64,000 nt of DNA, taken from Theodoxus fluviatilis. Taxonomy: Eukaryota > Mollusca > Gastropoda > Cycloneritida > Neritidae. This document shows, piece after piece, positions 1 to 12,384 of this stretch. A program made the position numbers and the translations under genes. The notes beneath the pieces are model-generated. The model worked only from the letters and a program-made list of their open reading frames with translations. It was not told where the DNA came from and ran no database searches. Position 1 is the first letter of the stretch. Each line of letters opens with the position of its first letter. The DNA lies in contig JAWQFJ010000640.1 of the NCBI GenBank assembly GCA_034096865.1, positions 79,501 through 143,500 on the forward strand. Reading direction: 5' to 3'.

Positions 1-113
1 ACCAGCTGAGCAAGGTTGCTGCCCCAGTTTGCCCACAGCAGGTTGTTGAAGAGAGCCTTGCCACAGTGGGGCATGAACACCAGGCATTGACGACCACAGC
101 ATCGCCTCCCTTC
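1..113 (-). CDS. SRRD: SRR1-like protein (SRRD), exon 5, cut by the window edge
   Basis: Acceptor TTGTTGCTTGCAG, then phase 0. The exon reads EGRR, a short variable stretch and VFMPHCGKALFNNLLWANW, the best conserved motif of the SRR1 domain (F/Y-MPHCG-x-x-L-Y/F-NNLLW). The His and Cys of MPHCG are present. The open frame continues through position 1, so the rest of the domain (the strand with a GNSF-like motif in other members) and the stop codon lie outside the window. This exon turned the SRRD call from plausible to firm. Confidence 0.9.
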
Positions 114-204
114 CTGCAAGCAACAAGCAGCTCTTCTGTGGTGCTTCAACTCTTCTAAGGGTGCCTCATCCCTACTATTACTAGAGTGCACTCAGAGGGT
201 GCAA

Positions 205-3200
205 ACCTCTGCCAAGGCAGCCACAGCGATGGAGGTACCACAGCACCTCTGTCAAGACAGCCACAGTGGTGGAGGTATCACAGCACCTCTGTCAAGACAG
301 CCACAGTAGTGGAGGTATCACAGCACCTCTGCCAAGGCAGCCACAGTGGTGGAGGTATCACAGCACCTCTGTCAAGACAGCCACAGTAGTGGAGGTATCA
401 CAGCACCTCTGCCAAGGCAGCCACAGTGGTGGAGGTATCACAGAGCAGCCACAGTGGTGGAGGTATCACAGCACCTCTCTCAAGGCAGCCACAGTGGTGG
501 AGGTACCACAGCACCTCTGTCAAGGCAGCCACAGTGGTGGAGGTATCACAGCACCTCTGCCAAGACAGCCACAGTGGTGGAGGTACCACAGCACCTCTGC
601 CAAGACAGCCACAGTGGTGGAGGTACCACAGAGCAGCCACAGTGGTGGAGGTATCACAGCACCTCTGCCAAGACAGCCAGTCATGGAGGTACCACAGCAC
701 CTCTGCCAAGGCAGCCACAGTGGTGGAGGTATCACAGCACCTCTGCCAAGGCAGCCACAGTGGTGGAGGTATCACAGCACCTCTGTCAAGGCAGCCACAG
801 TGGTGGAGGTACCACAGCACCTCTGTCAAGGCAGCCACAGTGGTGGAGGTACCACAGCACCTCTGTCAAGGCAGCCACAGTGGTGGAGGTACCACAGCAC
901 CTCTGTCAAGGCAGCCACAGTGGTGGAGGTATCACAGCACCTCTGCCAAGGCAGCCACAGTGGTGGAGGTATCACAGCACCTCTGCCAAGGCAGCCACAG
1001 TGGTGGAGGTGTCACAGCACCTCTGTCAAGGCAGCCACAGTGGTGGAGGTATCACAGCACCTCTGCCAAGGCAGCCACAGTGGTGAAGGTATCACAGCAC
1101 CTCTGCCAAGGCAGCCACAGTGGTGGAGGTATCACAGCACCTCTGTCAAGGCAGCCACAGTGGTGGAGGTATCACAGCACCTCTGCCAAGGCAGCCACAG
1201 TGGTGGAGGTATCACAGCACCTCTGTCAAGGCAGCCACAGTGGTGGAGGTACCACAGAGCAGCCACAGTGGTGGAGGTATCACAGCACATCTGTCAAGGC
1301 AGCCACAGTGGTGGAGGTACCACAGCACCTCTGCCAAGACAGCCACAGTGGTGGAGGTACCACAGCACCTCTGTCAAGGCAGCCACAGTGGTGGAGGTAC
1401 CACAGCTCTGTCAAGACAGCCACAGTGGTGGAGGTATCACAGCACCTCTGTCAAGGCAGCCACAGTGGTGGAGGTATCACAGCACCTCTGTCAAGGCAGC
1501 CACAGTGGTGGAGGTACCACAGAGCAGCCACAGTGGTGGAGGTATCACAGCTACTCTGTCAAGGCAGCCACAGTGGTGGAGGTACCACAGCACCTCTGCC
1601 AAGACAGCCACAGTGGTGGAGGTACCACAGCACCTCTGTCAAGACAGCCACAGTGGTGGAGGTATCACAGCACCTCTGTCAAGGCAGCCACAGTGGTGGA
1701 GGTATCACAGCACCTCTGCCAAGGCAGCCACAGTGGTGGAGGTACCACAGAGCAGCCACAGTGGTGGAGGTACGACAGCACCTCTGTCAAGACAGCCATA
1801 GTGGTGGAGGTATCACAGCACCTCTGTCAAGGCAGCCACAGTGGTGGAGGTACCACAGCACCTCTGTCAAGGCAGCCACAGTGGTGGAGGTATCACAGCA
1901 CCTCTGTCAAGGCAGCCACAGTGGTGGAGGTACCACAGCACCTCTGCCAAGGCAGCCACAGTGGTGGAGGTACCACAGCACCTCTGTCAAGGCAGCCACA
2001 GTGGTGGAGGTACCACAGCACCTCTGTCAAGGCAGCCACAGTGGTGGAGGTACCACAGAGCAGCCACAGTGGTGGAGGTACCACAGCACCTCTGTCAAGG
2101 CAGCCACAGTGGTGGAGGTACCACAGCACCTCTGTCAAGGCAGCCACAGTGGTGGAGGTATCACAGCACCTCTGTCAAGGCAGCCACAGTGGTGGAGGTA
2201 CCACAGCACCTCTGCCAAGGCAGCCACAGTGGTGGAGGTACCACAGCACCTCTGTCAAGGCAGCCACAGTGGTGGAGGTATCACAGCACCTCTGTCAAGG
2301 CAGCCACAGTGGTGGAGGTATCACAGAGCAGCCACAGTGGTGGAGGTACCACAGCACCTCTGTCAAGGCAGCCACAGTGGTGGAGGTATCACAGCACCTC
2401 TGTCAAGGCAGCCACAGTGGTGGAGGTATCACAGAGCAGCCACAGTGGTGGAGGTACCACAGCACCTCTGTCAAGGCAGCCACAGTGGTGGAGGTATCAC
2501 AGCACCTCTGTCAAGGCAGCCACAGTGGTGGAGGTATCACAGCACCTCTGCCAAGACAGCCACAGTGGTGGAGGTACCACAGCACCTCTGCCAAGACAGC
2601 CACAGTGGTGGAGGTACCACAGCACCTCTGCCAAGGCAGCCACAGTAGTGGAGGTATCACAGCACCTCTGCCAAGGCAGCCACAGTGGTGGAGGTACCAC
2701 AGCACCTCTGTCAAGGCAGCCACAGTGGTGGAGGTATCACAGCACCTCTGTCAAGGCAGCCAGTCATGGAGGTACCACAGCACCTCTGTCAAGGCAGCCA
2801 CAGTGGTGGAGGTACCACAGCACCTCTGTCAAGGCAGCCAGTCATGGAGGTACCACAGCACCTCTGTCAAGGCAGCCACAGTGGTGGAGGTATCACAGAG
2901 CAGCCACAGTGGTGGAGGTATCACAGAGCAGTCACAGTGGTGGAGGTATCACAGAGCAGTCACAGTGGTGGAGGTACCACAGAGCAGCCACAGTGGTGGA
3001 GGTATCACAGAGCAGCCACAGTGGTGGAGGTATCACAGAGCAGCCACAGTGGTGGAGGTATCACAGAGCAGCCACAGTGGTGGAGGTATCACAGAGTAGT
3101 CACAGTGGTGGAGGTACCACAGCACCTCTGTCAAGGCAGCCAGTCATGGAGGTACCACAGCACCTCTGTCAAGGCAGCCACAGTGGTGGAGGTATCACAG

Positions 3201-3839
3201 CACCTCTGCCAAGGCAGCCACAGTGGTAGAGGTATCACAGCACCTCTGTCAAGGCAGCCACAGTGGTGGAGGTACCACAGCACCTCTGTCAAGGCAGCCA
3301 CAGTGGTGGAGGTATCACAGCACCTCTGTCAAGGCAGCCACAGTGGTGGAGGTACCACAGCACCTCTGCCAAGGCAGCCACAGTGGTGGAGGTACCACAG
3401 CACCTCTGTCAAGGCAGCCACAGTGGTGGAGGTACCACAGCACCTCTGCCAAGGCAGCCACAGTGGTGGAGGTACCACAGCACCTCTGCCAAGGCAGCCA
3501 CAGTGGTGGAGGTATCACAGCACCTCTGTCAAGGCAGCCACAGTGGTGGAGGTATCACAGAGCAGCCACAGTGGTGGAGGTACCACAGCACCTCTGCCAA
3601 GGCAGCCACAGTGGTGGAGGTACCACAGCACCTCTGTCAAGGCAGCCACAGTGGTGGAGGTATCACAGCACCTCTGTCAAGGCAGCCACAGTGGTGGAGG
3701 TATCACAGCACCTCTGTCAAGACAGCCACAGTGGTGGAGGTATCACAGCACCTCTGCCAAGGCAGCCACAGTGGTGGAGGTATCACAGCACCTCTGTCAA
3801 GGCAGCCACAGTGGTGGAGGTATCACAGCACCTCTGCCA
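205..3839. repeat. 40-bp minisatellite, about 90-95 units, in an SRRD intron
   Basis: Tandem array with a 40-bp unit that can be split as CAGCACCTCTGTCAAGGCAG plus CCACAGTGGTGGAGGTATCA. Variation is simple: GTCAAG/GCCAAG/GACAG and TATC/TACC changes, a frequent 28-bp unit lacking 12 bp (CAGAGCAGCC...), and a rarer unit with CAGTCATGGAGG. 28-bp units cluster at about 2890-3110, suggesting local amplification of the short type. The unit has no stop codon in any plus-strand frame, so frames of up to 740 codons run through it. It lies between exon 5 and exon 4 of SRRD, on the antisense strand of that intron, and is treated as non-coding. Confidence 0.95.
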
Positions 3840-4719
3840 TGAATTATACAGGCCATGGATGTTACAGTTCATTTTAGCGCCTGCTAGCGGTCTTTAAATG
3901 AGGAACACAGACACCAGCTTGCAGCACATGCCAGCCTATGGCCTGGGGCGATGGAAATTCTCTTTATGGTTGTAATTCCAAACTGAGGAAACAAATAACC
4001 TCAAGAATTTAATGGACTGTTCCTTGGGTGAAACTCTGACCTTCCACCAAATTCTGTCAGGATCCATTTTGAACTTTTGGAGTTATTTTTTCAAATAACA
4101 AACAAACAAACAAAATTACCAAGGCAAAAACATTACCTCATTGGTGAAGGTAATTACTAAAGGTAAAAATCATATTATAAACTGACACAAACTCCCAATC
4201 AAAATATATCTATACATCCCTTTGTCTAAAAGTTAAATGTGATTATGTCCCTTTACTTGTCTTACTACATAGTAAAGTCTACAAGCTTCCAAAATGTAGT
4301 CAGTAAGTGCCTTCCTTGCAAAAGCATACTGACCACAGGAAACAACCTGACAACACTGATGAATGCATGTTTTCAAAACAAATTTACTGGAAAGTGGGTT
4401 GACCTGATGGTGACGGTGCAATGCAACTGGTGCTGTGGTTCAGAAGCAACTAAGGAGGACGACAGTTATTTTCCTCTGGTAAAAGTCAACTTGCTCCTGC
4501 TGCTGCTAGCATGTGCTGTAAGTGTGAAACTTTTTGTAGCAACAACTGCAGCTCTTGCTGTCCAGGGCAAGACAAGGACCATGTTCCTAGATGACTTTAT
4601 GTGAATAATTATATCATGCAGTTTTATGTGAGTTCATCATGATCATGTCCCGTGAGAGTTACATTAAAAAATGATGCTCCAAAACCCAACATACACATGG
4701 AAACAAAAGGCATCCTCAC
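3840..4719. other. Rest of SRRD intron 4
   Basis: AT-rich unique-looking sequence. A 121-codon plus-strand frame at 4239-4604 has no recognisable domain, and is best taken as intron. The first bases after the minisatellite, GAATTATACAGGCCATGGA, recur at about 42886. Confidence 0.6.
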
Positions 4720-4818
4720 CTCATTTTCATATATCACTTGTAAGTGAAAATCCTTCAAAATTGCCACTTCTTGCACAGAGAAAAGTGGGTCGTAGACAAA
4801 TGTGTTCTCCAAAGGGAT
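4720..4818 (-). CDS. SRRD: SRR1-like protein (SRRD), exon 4
   Basis: Exactly 33 codons, phase 0 at both ends, acceptor TTTGTTTTCCAG and donor AATGAG|GTGAGG. It contains FVYDPLFS, then EVAILKDFHLQVIYENE. This is the typical SRR1-domain segment of a YDP motif, a helix, and a beta strand ending in a NE(E/N) turn. The next exon begins with Glu-Gly-Arg, giving the family's ENE-EG(K/R)R junction. The intron that follows is about 4.6 kb and contains the 40-bp minisatellite. Confidence 0.9.
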
Positions 4819-5691
4819 CTGGAAAACAAAGACAATGTGGTGGAATTGTAAAGCAGTGAAACTTTCATTTTCTCAAGCTCAGTCACCATCCATCCTAGAT
4901 CCTACTTATTTCCAGCAGTGGGAGTTTTGCACAAGCTATATATGCAAATGAATAGGGCACAGACATGTACATATTCAAGAGCAATAAAAATAATGCCTGT
5001 ACAACGACTGCAAACAGACAGTATGATGAACTGAAGTGTGACATTAATGCACACTCTATTATTGTTTCATTTCAAGATTTTGAATACTCCAGCACATTTG
5101 AAAATATTCTCACCATTAAATACAGAACAGCAAAGGTGTCAACATTTCAAAATTATCTGTGATGCAGCATCTGATACATGTGACAAGGATTGTGACTGTT
5201 TAGGAGATAAGTGTTTCATTATGATAAGTACTAGAATGTTCTGATTTTGAAATAGTTCCTTACATTTCAGCCACATTCCCCAAATATGTATATTTTCTTA
5301 TTACATAAAAGCCATGTAACATGAATAACACTGCATAATACCTCCACCTTCTATCAGATTTTCGCTCACTGTCCTGAAAGTTGCATGGAAAAGAAATGGT
5401 CTCTGTCTTGGCTATAGTCAGACCCTTATGAATCATATACAGGGTGCAGCAACACACAGGTGGTTTTTTTCTTTCCTAGAGCCCATTCTCAATTCTCAGC
5501 CAAAACTCTAAGTTCCGAACTCAGGCAGAGAAAAATCCTGCAACCTTATCCGGGCTTATGGTAAACATAAACATATATTTTAAACTTAGAATTATTTCTG
5601 TACTGTTTTAGTCCAACTCTTCTACATAGTTCATGGGACATTGCATCTGATCTGGCTATGCAAAAACTGCCTTTTTAGCCAGCACACCCAC

Positions 5692-5978
5692 CTGCAGGTC
5701 CTCCCTCAGTGCTAACAGCAGGGCCAGTTGGTACCGGGCGATGGGACACAGGGAAAACCTGCCCAGCCCATAACACAGTGCCTCCTGGAAGCCTTGCCGG
5801 CTGTCTGAACATGTCTGTCCACCTTCTTCCTGTGTCCCTGGGCTTTCTGTTGGAGGGACTATCATCCCACTGCTACTTTTCTCCCCATCACTACCGATAG
5901 ATTGCTCCTGTAGAGAGAGTTCCCCAGCTTCCTTGGAATACACAGCAGGGAAACCTTGGCTGGCATCCTTGGTCTGCT
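5692..5978 (-). CDS. SRRD: SRR1-like protein (SRRD), exon 3, start of SRR1 domain
   Basis: A 287-bp exon with acceptor CACTTTTCCAG and donor CTGCAG|GTGGGT. The first half codes for a Ser/Glu/Gly-rich, probably disordered linker. The second half contains CYGLGRFSLCPIARYQLALL followed by LALREDLQ, the signature block of the SRR1 domain (a Gly-rich CYGLG turn, then a helix with an RxQLA pattern). It enters with two bases of a codon and leaves in phase 0, joining straight onto exon 4, so that the junction reads REDLQ-IPLENT. Identification follows from recognising this family block; no search was run. Confidence 0.88.
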
Positions 5979-6205
5979 CTGGAAAAGTGGAAAATGACTG
6001 CAAACATTCCATTCCATTAAATATTTCTGGAGTTGAAATTCAGAGGCCAAAATCCTTAACAAGCTTTTAACGCATATATCATGACTATAGTGTTTGTGCA
6101 TAAGCATGGTAGTCAAGACTAAGGTCAATTTCTAAATTACAGTTAAGATGTTTGTGCTACTGGAAGTGACCAATGACACAGTATGAGATTTCCCCAAAGC
6201 AACGG

Positions 6206-6208
<3 letters not shown>

Positions 6209-6270
<62 letters not shown>

Positions 6271-6297
6271 TGCACATGCGCACACACACACACACAA
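6209..6297. repeat. CA/TG microsatellite in SRRD intron 2
   Basis: About 30 CA units, a short interruption (AAATGCACATGCG), then six more. It lies about 30 bp from the donor of exon 2. Confidence 0.95.
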
Positions 6298-6329
6298 ATA
6301 TATAGGTTGATGCCGAGTGCTGGACTTAC

Positions 6330-6370
6330 CAAGCAGTTTTGAGTAGAAGTCACTTTGCTGAAGCTCTGAT
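6330..6370 (-). CDS. SRRD: SRR1-like protein (SRRD), exon 2
   Basis: A 41-bp exon between a pyrimidine-rich acceptor (TTGTTCACAG) and a strong donor (CTTG|GTAAGT). With the split codons on both sides it reads SELQQSDFYSKLLEQ, which fits the conserved stretch before the SRR1 domain of animal family members, where a leucine-rich helix is followed by SDF and an aromatic residue. Both phases (two bases in, one base out) match the neighbouring exons, which makes a chance call unlikely. Intron 1 upstream is about 3.7 kb and holds a MITE-like element and a dead LINE. Intron 2 downstream holds a CA repeat. Confidence 0.82.
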
Positions 6371-7381
6371 CTGTGAACAAGTCAAAATTATGCAAATAGA
6401 GTTTATTTGACAAAGATTATATAAAACAATCCATCCAAATTGTATATTAATTTACATAATTAAACAGCAGAGTCATCAAATACATTTAAGAAAAGTCCCT
6501 ATGCTAATGAGACACTAGTAACCATCCTTGTGACTTTGAGAATTGTGTTTTTAAAACATCATTCTAAAGCTTCACACAGGTAATTGCCAGTGCCTGACAA
6601 GTAGCTCCTGAGACGGCAATCCACACAAGTTTTATCAACATGGCCATTTGGACTGGACACTAGAGGCAGCACTGCAATTCAGCACTTATGATTACAATTA
6701 TAAACGCTGATGCCACTAAGTGAATGACAAGAAAGGTCTTAGTCAGTTAGTGGTGTTTAATAACTCTTTGCATCACTGGAGTACTTGCAGGCGGTGCACT
6801 AACTCTTGATTCCATTTGCCAGCCTAGACGCGTTGTGTTGACTGTGATAAGGGGAAACATAGTCAGATCTGACAGCTTCATAGAGACTGGAGTTTTTCCA
6901 GTGACAGGCTATGTGGTCTGGTGTGAAGGCTTCAGCTCAGCACAGGCTGCAGCTCCCTGTGTACACGTATGCATGTCTAGATGGCTAATGCTTGCACAGT
7001 GCCCTGCCCTAACTTTAACACAGGATATGATGTAGTTCCCTTCTTCAGTGCTTGCCAGAATTAATGGTATGAATGTTTAAAAAAAGAAGATTATCTTTAA
7101 ATGAACATGGTACATTTGACAGTCATTCTGAACAATTTCACACCTGAAAGAGACAAGAGAAGCACTCAATACAAGCTGTAGTCATAGCAAAGAATTGTTT
7201 TCCCAAGGCTTTGCATGTCAATCAAGCATACAATCATTGTTTATTTCACTTTGTCTTGGTTGATTTCTTAATAATAATTTAAATCTTTCAACTGGATGTA
7301 AGTACACTATACTGAGATTGACATAGGGGGTCTTCCTCATGAGCAGAGTCCTCAAAACATATGAGGAAGAAGACTGGAGTA
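6371..7381. other. SRRD intron 1, 3' part
   Basis: No coding exon or element recognised. AT-rich; a pyrimidine-rich acceptor-like site occurs on the minus strand near 7145, but it opens no convincing reading frame. Confidence 0.5.
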
Positions 7382-7468
7382 GGGGGTGTCAAAGGAGGGG
7401 GGGTGGGAGGGTGGGGGGAGGGGTGGGGGGAGGGGGTGGGTGGGTGGGGGGAGGGGGTGGGTGGGTGG

Positions 7469-7536
<68 letters not shown>
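7382..7536. repeat. G-rich and GA microsatellite
   Basis: A GGGGGTGGGT-type tract followed by about 30 GA units. It directly abuts the target-site duplication of the MITE-like element at 7545. Confidence 0.95.
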
Positions 7537-7541
<5 letters not shown>

Positions 7542-7544
7542 CTG

Positions 7545-8061
7545 AAGGCTTGTTCACGAGTACTTAGCGCTGCATGAGCGCTTCATGTTGGCAATTGAGC
7601 GCTCTTTGCCACTCCTGAACGCCTCAGATTTTGTGCAGCGCTTCACTTGTTAAAGGGGAGGTAAATCTTCTGCGCCCCATGTTGTGTTGATAAGACGTTA
7701 AGAAAGTGTTTTCTTTGCCACAGGCATCGTTTATGCACGTTTAAATGTATTCTGCATGAATAAAGTCCACTACTGTGTCATCCTTACTTGCCATTACTCG
7801 CGCATATAGGGCGCTTGGGGCAAATAAAGCCCATTCCAGTCCCAAAATGATGTTTCTGAGGGTTATTTTACGCATCGACGGCCAGTGCGGGATCAAAGAC
7901 GCCATTTTGAAATGATGCAAAATCATCTGAATCATCTCGGATCGGTGATTCACAGCGCTGCTCAGTGCTGAGTGAATCACGCCCCAAAATTGGCGTTCAG
8001 GGGTGAATCACATGCAGCGCTGAGCAGCGCTTTGAATCGCTGCGCCTCCTGAACAAGCCTT
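7545..8061. mobile_element. MITE-like element with 12-bp terminal inverted repeats
   Basis: Ends are AAGGCTTGTTCA at 7545-7556 and its exact reverse complement at 8050-8061. They are flanked by GACTG on both sides (7540-7544 and 8062-8066), a possible 5-bp target-site duplication. The interior (about 517 bp) codes for nothing credible and is full of AGCGCT/GCGCTG motifs, with an internal hairpin near 7946-7980 whose arms are GTGATTCA and TGAATCAC. The superfamily is not assigned. Confidence 0.7.
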
Positions 8062-8559
8062 GACTGACTGATTTCAATGTTCAGGCTTCTGACCCATCAA
8101 AGCAGTACATAGAAATTGGTTCCATCTGAGGAACTCAGTATACTTTAGCCACAATTAGAAGCAATGTTACAAACAACTGAAGGCACACAATCCAAGCACA
8201 TCCCCATGCTGGCTAAACATAGCAACGGTATGACACATTATATCAATGCTATGCAGTCATCATAACACTATTGTATTTGGTCTTGATCTGAACAAGCAAG
8301 GAATCAGTCTAATATTTGTAATAATTAGGACTAATAGAAGGCATAATAAAGATGCATTGCTACCTTGCATGTTTTCATGCATCCACATCCGTCTATCAAA
8401 CAGATGACATCAATGGCTTCAGGACACTTGATCTATTCCATTATGTACATGTGTATCGATTGTCCAGATCAGTATACAGAGTAAAATAAAACAGAGGGTG
8501 TTTCTCATTCTCAATTTCACCACAAAGGAAGCAATGTTGGTCTTCTTTGTGGCCGTATC
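8062..8559. other. SRRD intron 1, between MITE-like element and LINE fossil
   Basis: AT-rich sequence, possibly the decayed 3' end of the LINE at 8560-9560; no separate feature recognised. Confidence 0.4.
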
Positions 8560-9560
8560 AATTGTTTGACATCACATAATTCATTCACTCCAAATCTGAA
8601 CCAGACAAAAACATGTCATTAAAAAAATATAAATGAAGTCTATGTATGTTTCACATTCTAACGAGATTTTTAATGATCTTCACATTCTGATTTGTTCACT
8701 GTCATGAATGTTGCTGCTCCAGCTCTGCCTGTAACAATCTTGTAGCCTAGTTTTCAATTTTCTTAGAAAGCTTCTCTCAGTAGCAGTGCCTCCATTTCTC
8801 CAGATAAACGCATAGCCAGCCTTGCATTATAACATCTTCACCTGATTTTGCCCAGTTAAGATCATTCGGGTTCTTTGTGTTGGATCAAATGAGGTAGGCT
8901 TGCTTTGGTGGTCTTTCATCAGGCATATTTTGTAGCCAGTATAAAACTCTCAGGGTAGCATTTATGGCGAGTGAAAACCTTTCTATCTCTCCATATACTG
9001 AACTGTTACGTGTTCTATAGTCCACATTTAAGAAGTGATTACACACAGGTGAGTTTTTTCCTACACTTTTGGGTTTCTTAACTTTGACCCCATTTCTCTG
9101 CAGCTAATAGCAAGGAAGACTGAAGCTGTGCATCATAGAAACTGAAAAATGTTATTTTTCATATCCCTAAGGTTCCACATCATTTTAAACAAATGCATTG
9201 TTTCCTGTTTTGTTGCAATAGTTGTTGAGAGTATGGTAGACAAAGAACAACCAAGGTATTTGTAACCATTCACCACATGAAGTTGTTTTCCATAAAAATA
9301 AAACCATATTACACCATGGGTTAGGTGCCCTTCTCTCCAGAAAACCATGACTTTGCTTTTATCTTTATATATTCATAGAGCAATGTGGTTGAAGCATATG
9401 CAAGGTTGTCTATCTGACCATGGGTATGGTCGACAAAAGGGCCACATCATCCATAAAGACCAGGAAGTAAAACTCTGCCTTTCCAGTTACCATTTAAACA
9501 CAATGTTTATCGTTCTTACGGACATAGTCTGCAACTTGGTTGATGTAGAGAGAAAATAGT
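8560..9560 (-). pseudogene. Decayed LINE reverse transcriptase, C-terminal part
   Basis: Read on the minus strand with several stops and frame changes. Reverse-transcriptase landmarks survive in order: FMDDVALLST near 9430-9465 (degenerate F/YADD catalytic box, first D replaced), KVMVFWREG, VVNGYKYLGC (the KYLG thumb motif) and a downstream segment with YTGYKICLMKDHQSKPTSF near 8885-8945, typical of non-LTR elements. The frame is broken and the catalytic box altered, so it is dead. It lies in SRRD intron 1, same strand as the gene. Confidence 0.75.
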
Positions 9561-9865
9561 ATTGGATAATATAACTTTTTTTAAAATAAGGCACACTGTT
9601 TCGTTCCGATTGGGCAGTCCATGAACTCGGAAACGATGCCTTTCCATCTGACACAGGTTTTTATTTGAGCGTGCATAGCTTAATATTTTCGATACATTTG
9701 TTTGTCACGAGGCTTACACTTACAGTGCGAGTGCATTCGAAACGATCTGACGGTAAACGGAATCGAAGGTTTTTTTAAATTTAAAGTCAATAATTAATGT
9801 TTCGTAAAGTTTTTCCCTGCCCCATCCATATACATGACTCGTTACCATGGGCTCGCGCGCGCGTG
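9561..9865. other. SRRD intron 1, 5' part
   Basis: Nothing recognised in this 300-bp stretch between the LINE fossil and the GA microsatellite. Confidence 0.5.
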
Positions 9866-10113
<248 letters not shown>

Positions 10114-10116
10114 CAC

Positions 10117-10283
10117 CTCGTTAAAAGAATCCTCTCTTTCATAACAGGTATATCCACAACATCGTGACTTTCCTCGTATTTTGCATCGTTTTGTTTATCG
10201 TGTGGTTTGTGCTTTAGCCTCCTCTTATGACTTACGACTTGAAAGCCACCTCTCTCCATAATCTCTCTACAGGGCGCAGCCAT
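10117..10283 (-). CDS. SRRD: SRR1-like protein (SRRD), first coding exon
   Basis: Start of an SRR1-like gene read on the minus strand. The SRR1 family is named after a plant light-signalling and clock protein; the animal member SRRD has been linked to haem metabolism and circadian control, and its biochemistry is unsettled. The ATG at 10283 has a good context (A at -3, G at +4) and begins MAAPCREIMERGGF, followed by a Lys/Arg-rich stretch as is usual for the family N-terminus. The exon ends at a strong donor (AACGAG|GTGAGT) inside a GA/CT microsatellite, leaving two bases of a split codon. The next exon, 6330-6370, starts with exactly one base. Spliced order: 10117-10283, 6330-6370, 5692-5978, 4720-4818, 1-113, together 235 codons plus two bases, open throughout. 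An ATG further upstream is in frame but lies in AT-rich DNA and is less likely. The family call rests on the later exons. Confidence 0.8.
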
Positions 10284-11318
<1,035 letters not shown>

Positions 11319-11536
11319 TAGTCCTTTAAAACTTCCATATCTCTTCAGATAATCACACTGCTGTACCCTAGGTGCAATGTCCCATGTACAAAATGATACG
11401 CTGTTACTTTTATTTCAAGTCTCATTGAGCAAACAGATGTCAAATGCATTATACTAAAACCTGTTTATTTCATTGTTTGTTATATTGTCCATATATCATT
11501 GCCAGCTGTTGTACATTGATATATACTGCATGACAC
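11319..11536. other. Spacer without recognised feature
   Basis: Short non-repetitive stretch between CT and ATC/ATT arrays. Confidence 0.4.
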
Positions 11537-12031
<495 letters not shown>

Positions 12032-12145
12032 TTCTTATTTTTATTTCCAATAATCCAAAATTTTCATTTTTTACGAGCAAGGACGATTCGTACGACAGAC
12101 AATAATGTTTGTTTTTTTTCCTTATCAAATAAGAATCCATCAGTC

Positions 12146-12174
12146 CTCCCCCCCCCCCCCCCCCCTTCCCCCCA

Positions 12175-12212
<38 letters not shown>

Positions 12213-12252
12213 CGCGCGCACGTGTGCGTGTAGTGTGTGTGTGTGTGTGAGT

Positions 12253-12287
<35 letters not shown>

Positions 12288-12292
12288 CGTGC
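12146..12292. repeat. Poly-C followed by TG microsatellite
   Basis: About 20 C residues, then TG units with GCGC and GTGAGTGG interruptions. Confidence 0.95.
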
Positions 12293-12384
12293 GGTGGCCA
12301 GATGGGCCACAGGACGAAAGCGAATCTACACAGGTATCTGGATGACTTTGCACGAGTAAATAGTCAAGGACTCATAAGAAGACA

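Noticed and set aside
205..3839. CRISPR array or secreted repeat protein
   Set aside because: Units are contiguous with no unique spacers, and the host is an animal. Frames are open only because the unit lacks stops; no signal peptide, start context or domain, and the array lies in an intron of SRRD on the opposite strand.
4239..4604. 121-codon plus-strand frame
   Set aside because: Lies in an SRRD intron, no recognisable domain, no splice support.
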